A DNA stretch of 64,000 nt from positions 62,001-126,000 of the forward strand of contig SUXM01000001.1 in NCBI GenBank assembly GCA_015060925.1. Direction: 5' to 3'. This document shows, in pieces, positions 1-10,156 of this stretch. The first letter of the stretch is position 1. Every line of letters begins with the position of its first letter. Under the pieces are notes generated by a model that saw only the letters and a program-made list of their open reading frames with translations, was not told the origin of the DNA and searched no databases. This DNA comes from Parabacteroides distasonis (GTDB taxonomy: Bacteria; Bacteroidota; Bacteroidia; Bacteroidales; Tannerellaceae). The translations under genes and the position numbers were made by a program.

Positions 1-2
1 TA

Positions 3-1091
3 AGTTTTTTCTTTCTTGCTGCTTGTAATCAATTTACATCTTCATCCAAAGATCGTTTGGGCAAGCAAATGTATAGTATGCAAGAACTTGCCCATAAACG
101 ATTTCAATTGGATGATAGTACAACTCAAGTGTTGTCATATGTACAAACTTTTGCAGAAAATGATACATTAAAATTGGCATTATATAATAAGCCATTACAT
201 AATATTTGCTTTTTTGATGTAAATAGTGGACGAGGTATTGGAAAAGTTCAATTAAAGAAAGAGGGACCTCATGCTATAGGAAATGATATCAGAGGATTTC
301 TGTATATAAATAGGGATTCTATTTTTGTTTATCAGTATTGGAAAAAACGATTGTTATTATTGAATAACAAAGGTGAAATTTTGCGAAAGTATGAACTGTT
401 ATCAAAAATTCTTTCGGAACCTTTACCTAATACAAATTTACCAATTAAAAAAGTTGGAGATGAAATTATATTACAAGGTCAGGGATTAATAAATAATCCA
501 ATAGGTGTAACATCTTTATTTAATTTAAAAGAAAATAATATTCGTTGTGTAAATCCATATCCTTATTTATATTATGGGGATAATAAAGATAATATTTGGC
601 AAACTTTTGCTTATAATGTTATTCCCTATACTTTAAATAATCATCAAGAAATGGTTTTAAGTTTTCCTGCTGATGATAGTATTAGGGTATATAATATAAA
701 AACAGGAAAAACAGATGCCTATTTTGCGGGTTATTCAAAGGATTATCCAATTCGCCCAGCAAAATCTCCATCAGAAAAAAATGTGGAGGAGCATGTTTAT
801 AAGCAGATACAATATGCTGGAATTTATTATGATCAATGGAATGATTTGTATTATCGTATTTTGACATTACCTCTTTTTGATTATGATGTAAATGCCAAAG
901 AATTTTTAGATAGAAATATAGCAGTAATAATTTTGGATTCTACTTTTGAAAAAGTTGGAGAATATAATCTTATGGAAAAAACTCGATTATGTTCTCATTG
1001 TTTTGTTTCAAAAGAAGGATTACATATTAATACAATTTCAGAAGATGATGATTTTTTGACGTTTATAACTCTTAGTGTTTTTAAATTATGA
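3..1091 (+). CDS. DUF4221-like / beta-propeller lipoprotein, 5' end truncated by window edge
   Basis: Reading frame is open upstream of the TTG at 57: SFFLAACNQFTSSSKDRLGKQM..., giving a lipobox-like LAAC. The real start therefore lies before the window. Body resembles DUF4221 family proteins. Confidence 0.7.
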   Translation, partial: SFFFLAACNQFTSSSKDRLGKQMYSMQELAHKRFQLDDSTTQVLSYVQTFAENDTLKLALYNKPLHNICFFDVNSGRGIGKVQLKKEGPHAIGNDIRGFLYINRDSIFVYQYWKKRLLLLNNKGEILRKYELLSKILSEPLPNTNLPIKKVGDEIILQGQGLINNPIGVTSLFNLKENNIRCVNPYPYLYYGDNKDNIWQTFAYNVIPYTLNNHQEMVLSFPADDSIRVYNIKTGKTDAYFAGYSKDYPIRPAKSPSEKNVEEHVYKQIQYAGIYYDQWNDLYYRILTLPLFDYDVNAKEFLDRNIAVIILDSTFEKVGEYNLMEKTRLCSHCFVSKEGLHINTISEDDDFLTFITLSVFKL

Positions 1092-1504
1092 GATGGTTAT
1101 TTTTTCTTTTTATAATTGTATTTATTTCATCTTGTGATACAAAGAGTAAATATGAAAAGTATCTTAAAGAACAATTAACAAGTATATATTCATTGGAAGA
1201 GTTGAATAAATATGATTTTATAGTAGCTATACCTCGAAAAGGATGTCTTTCTTGTATAAAATCAGCGGAGAATTTTTTTTATAAAAATAAAGATAAAAAG
1301 AGATTTGTTTTTATCTTTACAAGGATAGATTCTCTTAAAAAATTAAAATTAGAAATAGGAGGAGAAAATTTAGAAAAAGAAAATGTAAAAGTTGATTTGA
1401 ATAGTATTTTTTATGATAGAAGGTTTAAAGATAGTGCTTATCCTTTGTTGATAATAAATAATAAAAAGGGACAATTCAAATATAAAAAATTAGTCCATTA
1501 TTAA
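1088..1504 (+). CDS. Small thioredoxin-like lipoprotein (CLSC motif)
   Basis: Signal/lipobox FIIVFISSC; IPRKGCLSC motif; ATGA overlap with upstream gene. Confidence 0.6.
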   Translation: MRWLFFLFIIVFISSCDTKSKYEKYLKEQLTSIYSLEELNKYDFIVAIPRKGCLSCIKSAENFFYKNKDKKRFVFIFTRIDSLKKLKLEIGGENLEKENVKVDLNSIFYDRRFKDSAYPLLIINNKKGQFKYKKLVHY

Positions 1505-1524
1505 TAACTGTATGGCTGTACTAT

Positions 1525-1743
1525 ATGTTCAATATGCCAACTAAATGTATAATATTGTTGTTTCTTTTGTTTGTTGCATGTACGCAGAAGAGGAATAGTC
1601 TGTTGGAGACCGCTTTAGAACAGTCTTATGGCAATCGTGGGGAATGGGAAAGTGTGATCAATCATTATGCTTCCAATCCGGAGAAACAGGAAGCAGCCCG
1701 TTTCTTGATTGCCAATATGTTGGGGAAACTGGTTGGGTGGTGA
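1525..1743 (+). pseudogene. Lipoprotein N-terminal fragment, probably a truncated transglutaminase-like lipoprotein
   Basis: MFNMPTKCIILLFLLFVACTQKRNSLLETALEQSYGNRGEWESVINHYASNPEKQEAARFLIANM resembles the N-terminus of larger Bacteroidales lipoproteins, but the ORF stops after 72 aa. Confidence 0.5.
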
Positions 1744-1897
1744 TGTGAGAAATCTATCCAAACGCTATCAAAAAAGGAAAAATATTAGGAGATAAAAACT
1801 TAATATATTGTTTGTTATAGATTATTTTTTGTGTGAGTATTCCGAATGAAGCTTTTATTTCAGTCCTTTGTAAAGTTCATCAATAAAAGAAAAAAAT

Positions 1898-2128
1898 ATG
1901 AAAAAGAAATGGATTACATTCGGAGTATTTATTATTAGTGTAGGAGCTTTTTATTGTGTAGAACAACAGCAAAGTTCCGAGTTAAGTTCTTTGGTATTGG
2001 AAAACATCGAAGCGTTGGCGCAAGATGAATAGGGAGGTGAAGATAGAGGTTGTTTGGTATTGTATTGTGGAACTTGTACATGGATTTCAGGAACTAAAAC
2101 AACTTTTTCAGGAATTAGTTATTGTTAA
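1898..2128 (+). pseudogene. NVEALA-family peptide gene interrupted by an in-frame TAG at 2030-2032
   Basis: ATG at 1898: MKKKWITFGVFIISVGAFYCVEQQQSSELSSLVLENIEALAQDE*, then the same frame continues GGEDRGCLVLYCGTCTWISGTKTTFSGISYC* to TAA at 2126-2128. ENIEALA matches the NVEALA motif and is followed by a Cys-rich tail. Confidence 0.75.
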
Positions 2129-2225
2129 ATAGTTTACATTGAGGGTTGCTGTTTCAAAATTTGTAAAAGTACAGAGAGAGTATTTTAGTTTTGACACACC
2201 CTCTTCAATATTTGTAGTTATTATG

Positions 2226-3323
2226 ATGAAGTATTTATATATAATATTCGCTTTGATTTGTTTTGCGAGTTGTTCTTTAAAAGAACGGTCATATTTAGCA
2301 TTTGATGAAGTTCAGTATGTGGAAAGATTCCCACAATCATTTGAAATATCTTCTTCTGCCGGACAGGAAGTTAATTGGAATTTAATAGGAATAAAGAATT
2401 TTATCATATATGATACTCTCTTTATTGTTTCAACAGTAGAAAAAGAAGGGTTATGGACTATCCTATCGACAAAAAATTTAAAAATATTAGGGTCATTCAT
2501 AAAACGTGGGAAAGGTCCTAATGAGTTTGTTCAATCACCGAATCCGTCCCGTACCCAAATGTGTAAACAAGGAAAATCTGTTAAAGGAAAGATATATGAT
2601 ACTTATACTGGTAAATTATACGAGATGAATGTTTCAGAATCGCTAAAGAAAGGAACATTGCAAATGTGTTGTTTAAATGATTCTTTACCAAAATCTATTT
2701 TTGATTTTGCAATTTTGAATACAACAGACTCTTATTATTGTAAAAAGATGGTAAATAATCAGACACAACGAGAACGTTATATTCTTCAAAATGGACAAGA
2801 ATATATACCGAAATCATTTGAACAGTTAAATCGAGCATCTGTTTACAAGTCCGAAAATCTAAATATTTTATCCACAATAACTAAAAAACATCCACAGAAA
2901 GATTTACTGGTAGAAGCCCCAATCTCTTTTAATACAATCAATCTATTCTCTGCAGATGGAAGTTTTTATAAAACCATTTGTATGGAAAAAAAGCTTTATT
3001 CTATAGAAGAAATAGAGGAAATAGATTTATGGGAAAGAATATATACGTATGGTGATGTACGAATATATGAGCATTTTTTTGGTGTTTTGTACATTGGTGA
3101 AACTAATAAAGATTTTCAGTTGGGAAGAAAAAAGGATCCTATTATTAGATTATTTGATTGGGAAGGAAATCCTTTAGCAGAAATCAAGCTGAATAGATTT
3201 ATAACTTCTTTCGATATGGATTTACGGAATGGATATTTATATACGATGGATCATCAAACAGATGAATTTTATCAGTATGACATTCAAAATATATTAGTAA
3301 ATATACCAACAGTTAATAAATGA
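2226..3323 (+). CDS. BF3164-like / 6-bladed beta-propeller lipoprotein
   Basis: MKYLYIIFALICFASCSLKERSYLAFDEV gives a clear lipobox (FASC). The 2139 start in the track adds an unlikely N-terminal extension; ATG at 2223/2226 is preferred. GKGPNEF is typical of the family. Confidence 0.7.
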   Translation: MKYLYIIFALICFASCSLKERSYLAFDEVQYVERFPQSFEISSSAGQEVNWNLIGIKNFIIYDTLFIVSTVEKEGLWTILSTKNLKILGSFIKRGKGPNEFVQSPNPSRTQMCKQGKSVKGKIYDTYTGKLYEMNVSESLKKGTLQMCCLNDSLPKSIFDFAILNTTDSYYCKKMVNNQTQRERYILQNGQEYIPKSFEQLNRASVYKSENLNILSTITKKHPQKDLLVEAPISFNTINLFSADGSFYKTICMEKKLYSIEEIEEIDLWERIYTYGDVRIYEHFFGVLYIGETNKDFQLGRKKDPIIRLFDWEGNPLAEIKLNRFITSFDMDLRNGYLYTMDHQTDEFYQYDIQNILVNIPTVNK

Positions 3324-3472
3324 ATAGGATACTTTCTCTAATTTTATTAATTTGCATTTATACCTCCTGTCAAGACGATAAGAGAGAGCAATTTATGCGT
3401 CTTGTACAGGAGTGGCAGGGAAATGAACATCGCCCTTTTACTTATGAACATGGGAAGCAGGTTTGGTGGTGA
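3320..3472 (+). pseudogene. Lipoprotein N-terminal fragment, probably a truncated thioredoxin-type lipoprotein
   Basis: ATGA overlap with upstream gene; MNRILSLILLICIYTSCQDDKREQFMRLVQEWQGNEHRPFTYEHGKQVWW*. Lipobox plus an 'FMRLVQEWQGNE' segment like the start of Bacteroidales redox lipoproteins, ending at 50 aa. Confidence 0.5.
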
Positions 3473-3523
3473 TATTTTTAGGATAAATCCATTCTTCCGA
3501 GAAAATGCTGTCTGTGGTTATCT

Positions 3524-3609
3524 AAAAGTTTCAGCCCATGAAACTTTTTGTTTCTCACTTGAAACTCCGAGTTTCATGGGCTGAAACTTTTTTCTCATCA
3601 GTATGAGAA
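3524..3609. repeat. Modular hairpin repeat, copy A: 22-bp perfect stem plus a second 7-bp hairpin
   Basis: AAAAGTTTCAGCCCATGAAACT (3524-3545) pairs exactly with AGTTTCATGGGCTGAAACTTTT (3570-3591). The loop holds a nested GTTTC/GAAAC stem. Followed by TTCTCAT-CAGT-ATGAGAA (3592-3609). Confidence 0.85.
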
Positions 3610-3693
3610 TTTTTTCTCATCCGATGAAACAGAAGGGTTGGTAAAGGACAAAAAGAGAGCAAAGCCAAACATATCTTTTATGTTTATTAATTC

Positions 3694-5517
3694 TTATAGT
3701 TTATTCAATGACTTAACATATAACCCCTCAGATGGTTGAGGCGCATCGCATTGTATATTGATATATGATAAGCCAATACAGAAGTCTCGTCGCATCGTAC
3801 ATGATTCCACAAAGGTATTGTTGATGTACATACTGGCTGTTCTTTTGTCCAAATCAAAAGTAAACTTTACTTTATGATAATGCTTTAAAGGCATTTTGCT
3901 TTGGTCGATATGAAAAGAGAATAACGAAAATTCGGGAGCATACTCGTCACAGGGATTGGTCCAGCAATCGTTTAATGAAATATAGGCTGCATCTTGAGCT
4001 AAATAGATTTCTGTTTCAATGGTTCCTTGTGTAGCAGCAGGAAAATTCCAAACCAAACCTTGTATTTGACTTACCAATCTCGGATCATCGATTCGTGAAA
4101 TTTGAACTGCTTCACCACGAGTAGAGGTTACCGGATCTATAGCTTTGATTGCTCCATGTGTACGGTTATAAGCACAATGTCCATTGTAGGCAACATGGCC
4201 TGCCACACTTTTTATATAGACTTGTGTAGAGACATTTACTAAACCAAGGTCAAAATCTTCATTTCGGGTAGTCTCATATAACCAATTGATGTCAAAAATC
4301 AGTAATCTACGAGAGGCTTCATTCTGACCAACTATGGCTAATACCTTATTAAAAGGTAGTTCAAAAGCTTGGAACTGATGCACACTTTTATCGTTTGAAG
4401 AGAGAGGTGTACCGATGAATCGGAAGTCGGGATTGTTTCTGATGCTATTCAAATAGAGTTCGCGTGCTCCTATCCATGTTTTGCCGCCATCATTGGTTAT
4501 GGCTACATGAGATGCATCTCGATTAGTGAAATGATCTTCGGTGGCTCCATTGCATACGTTTAATTGCCATTGTTGTGTTATGTTTTTATTGTCATACACT
4601 TGAACTTGCGTTGTATGATCCAATTCAGCCAAAGGACGTGTATTATTCCAAAAGACCATAACTCGTCCATCTGACAGTTTTAACTGGAAAGGAGTTGTAT
4701 TGCAACCTTGGAATGGTGAGGGTTGCGGGGTAGACCATGTAGTTCCGTTGTCCGAAGAAAAAGCCTGATAAAAATGGTTGGTTGAATTGCGTAACAACAT
4801 CATTAGGAGGCCGGGTGAGAGTTGCGAAACGGTTGGTTCTGTACCATTGCCAATACGCCATCGAGGCCCCAGATGTGGGTAAGTTACCTGATGTTCTTTA
4901 GGTTGGTGTACTTTTATATACTTGAAAGTTTTACATCCGTCGTCGGAATAGAAGAAAGCTGCCGGCTTTTCGTCTTTAGCATTGATCTGAGCCGTAAAAA
5001 AGATACGATTAGTCCCTTCTATCCGTTGTGGAAGGAAAGCGCATTGGAATATTTCGTTACTTACTTTGATTTTTGTCGGATTAGGATCATCAGGACCGAT
5101 ACGGGAGGTTAATACAAACGTTCCCTCTTTGGTTGTATTGGGATCACACTTTACCCATAAATCTAATTCGGGGAAATAGGTCGCAGCTCCCATCACCTCT
5201 TTCGTAAAATGTTGTTTCCATGTCAAGCCACAATCTGTTGAAGAAAGATAGATTCGTTCTCCGGCTGGATTTTTTCGAGTTTGATAACGGAATCCATAGG
5301 CTCGTATTTCTCCATCGGGCATTATGCAAACATCTGCACGGGCATCAGTTGGCGGTATTCCTACTACTACAGGTTCATAAATCATTTGTAGCATTTTCTT
5401 TTCCTCTTCGGTCATCCGTTTTTCCATTGCTGTCAAATATTTTGAAACAGTGTTTTGTGCATTCATGACAGTGAACGCAAGACAGAAACCGAGCAGTATT
5501 AGATATTTATTGTTCAT
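3694..5517 (-). CDS. Sialidase-like (BNR/Asp-box) secreted protein with C-terminal lectin-like region
   Basis: Signal peptide MNNKYLILLGFCLAFTVMNAQ; Asp-boxes SSTDCGLTW, SDDGCKTF, SSDNGTTW, TNDGGKTW. Start trimmed from 5565 to the ATG at 5517. Confidence 0.75.
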   Translation of the reverse strand: MNNKYLILLGFCLAFTVMNAQNTVSKYLTAMEKRMTEEEKKMLQMIYEPVVVGIPPTDARADVCIMPDGEIRAYGFRYQTRKNPAGERIYLSSTDCGLTWKQHFTKEVMGAATYFPELDLWVKCDPNTTKEGTFVLTSRIGPDDPNPTKIKVSNEIFQCAFLPQRIEGTNRIFFTAQINAKDEKPAAFFYSDDGCKTFKYIKVHQPKEHQVTYPHLGPRWRIGNGTEPTVSQLSPGLLMMLLRNSTNHFYQAFSSDNGTTWSTPQPSPFQGCNTTPFQLKLSDGRVMVFWNNTRPLAELDHTTQVQVYDNKNITQQWQLNVCNGATEDHFTNRDASHVAITNDGGKTWIGARELYLNSIRNNPDFRFIGTPLSSNDKSVHQFQAFELPFNKVLAIVGQNEASRRLLIFDINWLYETTRNEDFDLGLVNVSTQVYIKSVAGHVAYNGHCAYNRTHGAIKAIDPVTSTRGEAVQISRIDDPRLVSQIQGLVWNFPAATQGTIETEIYLAQDAAYISLNDCWTNPCDEYAPEFSLFSFHIDQSKMPLKHYHKVKFTFDLDKRTASMYINNTFVESCTMRRDFCIGLSYINIQCDAPQPSEGLYVKSLNKL

Positions 5518-5622
5518 AAGAAATATTTTATGAAACAAAAATAGATAATTTATGTGATACAACAAATTATTACTTAGAAGAAAGAAGTTGTTTATTCGTT
5601 TCTTAATTCGATGAATTATATG

Positions 5623-5630
5623 TAACTTTG
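5623..5630 (+). promoter_or_regulatory. Bacteroidetes -7 type motif TAACTTTG upstream of pyrG
   Basis: Matches TAnnTTTG, about 50 nt upstream of the GTG start. Confidence 0.5.
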
Positions 5631-5669
5631 CACATTAAAATATAAAAGTGTCAGTAAAAGGATAATTAA

Positions 5670-7283
<1,614 letters not shown>

Positions 7284-7299
7284 AAGAAATAAGGATAGA

Positions 7300-7373
7300 T
7301 TATGATTTATGATTTACAATGTATGGTTGATATTTTATCGCCATGGGTTTAAATCATAAATCATAACTTTTTT
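7300..7373 (+). terminator. Intrinsic terminator after pyrG
   Basis: Perfect 17-bp stem TTATGATTTATGATTTA (7300-7316) / TAAATCATAAATCATAA (7350-7366) followed by a T-run. Confidence 0.75.
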
Positions 7374-7405
7374 TGTAAGTATAAATCATAATCATAAATT
7401 CATAG

Positions 7406-9319
7406 ATGGATAAAAACACCATAATAGGTTTTCTTCTTATTGGAGTAGTTTTAATTGTTTTCACATGGTTAAACAAACCGACGCCTGAACAATTAGAGGC
7501 ACAACGTCGGATGCAAGATTCAATTGCTCGGGTAGAGCAAGCGAAGTTATTAGAACAACAACAGGCTTTTGAAAAAGCAGCAAAAGCAGAGCAGGAGTTT
7601 GCAAGTTTGCCTGATTCTGTGCGAGTGGCTCAACTGCAAAATAGTTTTGGCGTGTTTGCTGATGCGATGGTAGGAGAAGATGGAACTACTGTTTTAGAAA
7701 ATGAATTGATAGAAATTCGTTTAAAAAACAAAGGAGGACGTGTTGGATATGTTCGTTTGAAAAAGTATGATAATTATAAAGGTGAACCTTTAGTGCTTTT
7801 TAATGAAGAGGATTCAAAATTTGATTTTAAGTTAGTCACAGCAGCTAATCGTGTCGTTAATACCGAGGATTTGTATTTTATTCCTATTAAAACTGGCTCG
7901 AATAGTGTAACGATGCGCCTAAATACAGGAGAGGGTAGTCATTTAGATTTTGTTTATACATTGAATCCGAATGATTATATGTTACAGTTTTCTGTGAAAG
8001 GAACAGGTCTGAATGGAATTTTGGCTCCGAGTACAACTACATTGGATTTAGATTGGGAACAAAAAATCGTTCAGCAAGAAAAGGGACGTAAATTTGAGGA
8101 TCGCTATGCTACGGTTTACTATAAGCTAATGGCAGATGATGTGGAATATTTGAGTGAGACCCAAAATGATAGCAAACAGTTGTCTGCTCGTTTAAAGTGG
8201 ATCGCTTATAAAGATATGTTTTTTTCTTCAATTCTGATTGCAGATGGAGATGGTTTTGAATCTACCACGATTGATTCTGAAATGTTGCCTAAAGATAGTC
8301 CTTTCTTGAAGGAATACAAGACAACAACATCGATCCCTTTTGATTTGAAAGGAAATGAAGCTACTAACATGCGTTTCTATTTTGGACCGAATCAATTCTC
8401 TTTGTTAAAATCTTTTGATGATGATGTGGAGAAAGCTGAGCAGTTGGATTTGGAAAAGATTGTTCCGCTTGGTTGGGGGATATTCCGTTGGGTAAACCAA
8501 TATTTTGTCATTCCTTTGTTTAATTTCTTAGGGAAATATATCAGTAGTTATGGATTGTTGATTTTCTTGTTGACAGTCATTGTGAAGCTTCTTTTGTTCC
8601 CGTTGACTCGTAAATCTTATCTTTCTTCGGCTAAAATGCGTGTGTTACGTCCTCAAGTAGAAGAGATCAATGCAAAATATCCGGGGCAAGATCAAGCAAT
8701 GGAACGTCAACGTGCAACAATGGAATTATACAGCCGTGCAGGTGCAAGTCCGATGTCGGGTTGTGTGCCGATGTTGTTACAGATGCCTATTTTGATTGCT
8801 TTGTTCATGTTCTTCCCCTCTGCTATAGAATTACGTCATCAAAGTTTCTTATGGGCACATGATTTGTCAACGTATGATGCTATTGTAAGTTGGAATACTT
8901 ATATTCCTGTCATTACACCCTATTTTGGTAACCATATCAGTTTGTTCTGTTTGTTGATGACTGTTACCAATATCGTTTATACTAAGTTTAATATGGAGCA
9001 GACCAACACAGGACAGCAGCAGATGCCGGGAATGAAGGCTATGATGTATTTCATGCCATTGATGATGTTGGTATTCTTTAATGAATATGCTTCAGGTTTG
9101 ACGTATTACTACTTTATTTCTACATTGATTACTATTTTGCAGACAATCATTTTCCGTTATACAATTGATGAAGAAAAATTGTTGGCTAAGTTGGAAGCAA
9201 ATAAAAAGAAACCGATGAAGAAATCAAGTTTCTTAAAACGATTGGAAGAGGTTCAGAAAGCACAGCAGGCTCAGTTAGATAAGCAAAAACAGCAGAGAAT
9301 GAACAATCGCCGTAATTAA
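7406..9319 (+). CDS. yidC: Membrane protein insertase YidC
   Basis: MDKNTIIGFLLIGVVLIVFTWLNKP N-terminus, periplasmic domain, C-terminal insertase core SPMSGCVPMLLQMPILIALF. Confidence 0.95.
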   Translation: MDKNTIIGFLLIGVVLIVFTWLNKPTPEQLEAQRRMQDSIARVEQAKLLEQQQAFEKAAKAEQEFASLPDSVRVAQLQNSFGVFADAMVGEDGTTVLENELIEIRLKNKGGRVGYVRLKKYDNYKGEPLVLFNEEDSKFDFKLVTAANRVVNTEDLYFIPIKTGSNSVTMRLNTGEGSHLDFVYTLNPNDYMLQFSVKGTGLNGILAPSTTTLDLDWEQKIVQQEKGRKFEDRYATVYYKLMADDVEYLSETQNDSKQLSARLKWIAYKDMFFSSILIADGDGFESTTIDSEMLPKDSPFLKEYKTTTSIPFDLKGNEATNMRFYFGPNQFSLLKSFDDDVEKAEQLDLEKIVPLGWGIFRWVNQYFVIPLFNFLGKYISSYGLLIFLLTVIVKLLLFPLTRKSYLSSAKMRVLRPQVEEINAKYPGQDQAMERQRATMELYSRAGASPMSGCVPMLLQMPILIALFMFFPSAIELRHQSFLWAHDLSTYDAIVSWNTYIPVITPYFGNHISLFCLLMTVTNIVYTKFNMEQTNTGQQQMPGMKAMMYFMPLMMLVFFNEYASGLTYYYFISTLITILQTIIFRYTIDEEKLLAKLEANKKKPMKKSSFLKRLEEVQKAQQAQLDKQKQQRMNNRRN

Positions 9320-9338
9320 AAATATTTTTATAAAAGAA

Positions 9339-9377
9339 AACTCCTCAATTGACAATTCAAATTGAGGAGTTTTTTTT
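9339..9377. terminator. Bidirectional terminator between yidC and kdsB
   Basis: AACTCCTCAATT (9339-9350) / AATTGAGGAGTT (9360-9371) with flanking A/T runs. Confidence 0.8.
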
Positions 9378-10137
9378 ATTTGTAAGTTCTACTTTTTAAG
9401 AATTCCAATGCCTTTTCCATATCTTCAGGTGTATCAATACCAATAGTTTCTTGTTGGGTAATGCCCACTTTTATTTTATATCCATTTTCCAACCAACGTA
9501 ATTGTTCCAAACTTTCAACCAATTCTAATGGAGATTGGGCAAGTTGGGTAATCTCTTTTAATGTTGTAGCTCGGTAAGCATATAAGCCAATATGTTTATA
9601 ATAGGTATGATTGGGTAACCATTCGGAGAACTCTCTACCTCTCATATGAGGAATGATGGAACGGCTGAAGTACATGGCTTCATTGTTTTTGTTTAGTACA
9701 ACTTTAGGCGAATTTGCATTTAATAAGGCCGTTTCGAAATCAGCATCTGGGTTGAAAGGTTTGACTAATGTAGCGATTTGTATACTTTCATCAGTGAAAC
9801 AATCTTTTAGAGCTATGATTTGTTCCGGTTGGATAAAAGGTTCGTCTCCTTGTATATTGACAATGACGTCATATCCTTCCCCTATTTTGCAGAAAGCCTC
9901 ATAACATCGGTCGGTTCCGCTACGATGTTGATCTGATGTCATGACGACATTACCTCCGAACGACTGAACTGCAGTCTCGATACGTTGATCATCTGTTGCT
10001 ACATATACTAAATCAAGTACATCTTGAACCTGTTCATAGACTCGTTGAATCATAGTTTTCCCTCCTAAATCAGCTAAAGGCTTTCCTGGGAAACGTGTTG
10101 AAGCATAGCGTGCTGGTATAATTCCTATAAATTTCAT
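9376..10137 (-). CDS. kdsB: 3-deoxy-manno-octulosonate cytidylyltransferase
   Basis: MKFIGIIPARYASTRFPGKPLADLGGKTMIQRVYEQ. Confidence 0.96.
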   Translation of the reverse strand: MKFIGIIPARYASTRFPGKPLADLGGKTMIQRVYEQVQDVLDLVYVATDDQRIETAVQSFGGNVVMTSDQHRSGTDRCYEAFCKIGEGYDVIVNIQGDEPFIQPEQIIALKDCFTDESIQIATLVKPFNPDADFETALLNANSPKVVLNKNNEAMYFSRSIIPHMRGREFSEWLPNHTYYKHIGLYAYRATTLKEITQLAQSPLELVESLEQLRWLENGYKIKVGITQQETIGIDTPEDMEKALEFLKSRTYK

Positions 10138-10156
10138 GTATGTTTTGTTTTTATTT

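Noticed and set aside
3402-3584. 60-aa ORF MYRSGREMNIALLLMNMG...
   Set aside because: Out of frame with the better-supported lipoprotein fragment at 3320-3472 and runs into the hairpin repeat; treated as non-coding or gene debris.
7300-7400. AATCATAAATCATAA repeats after pyrG as a regulatory array
   Set aside because: Explained by a 17-bp terminator stem with T-run and AT-rich sequence.
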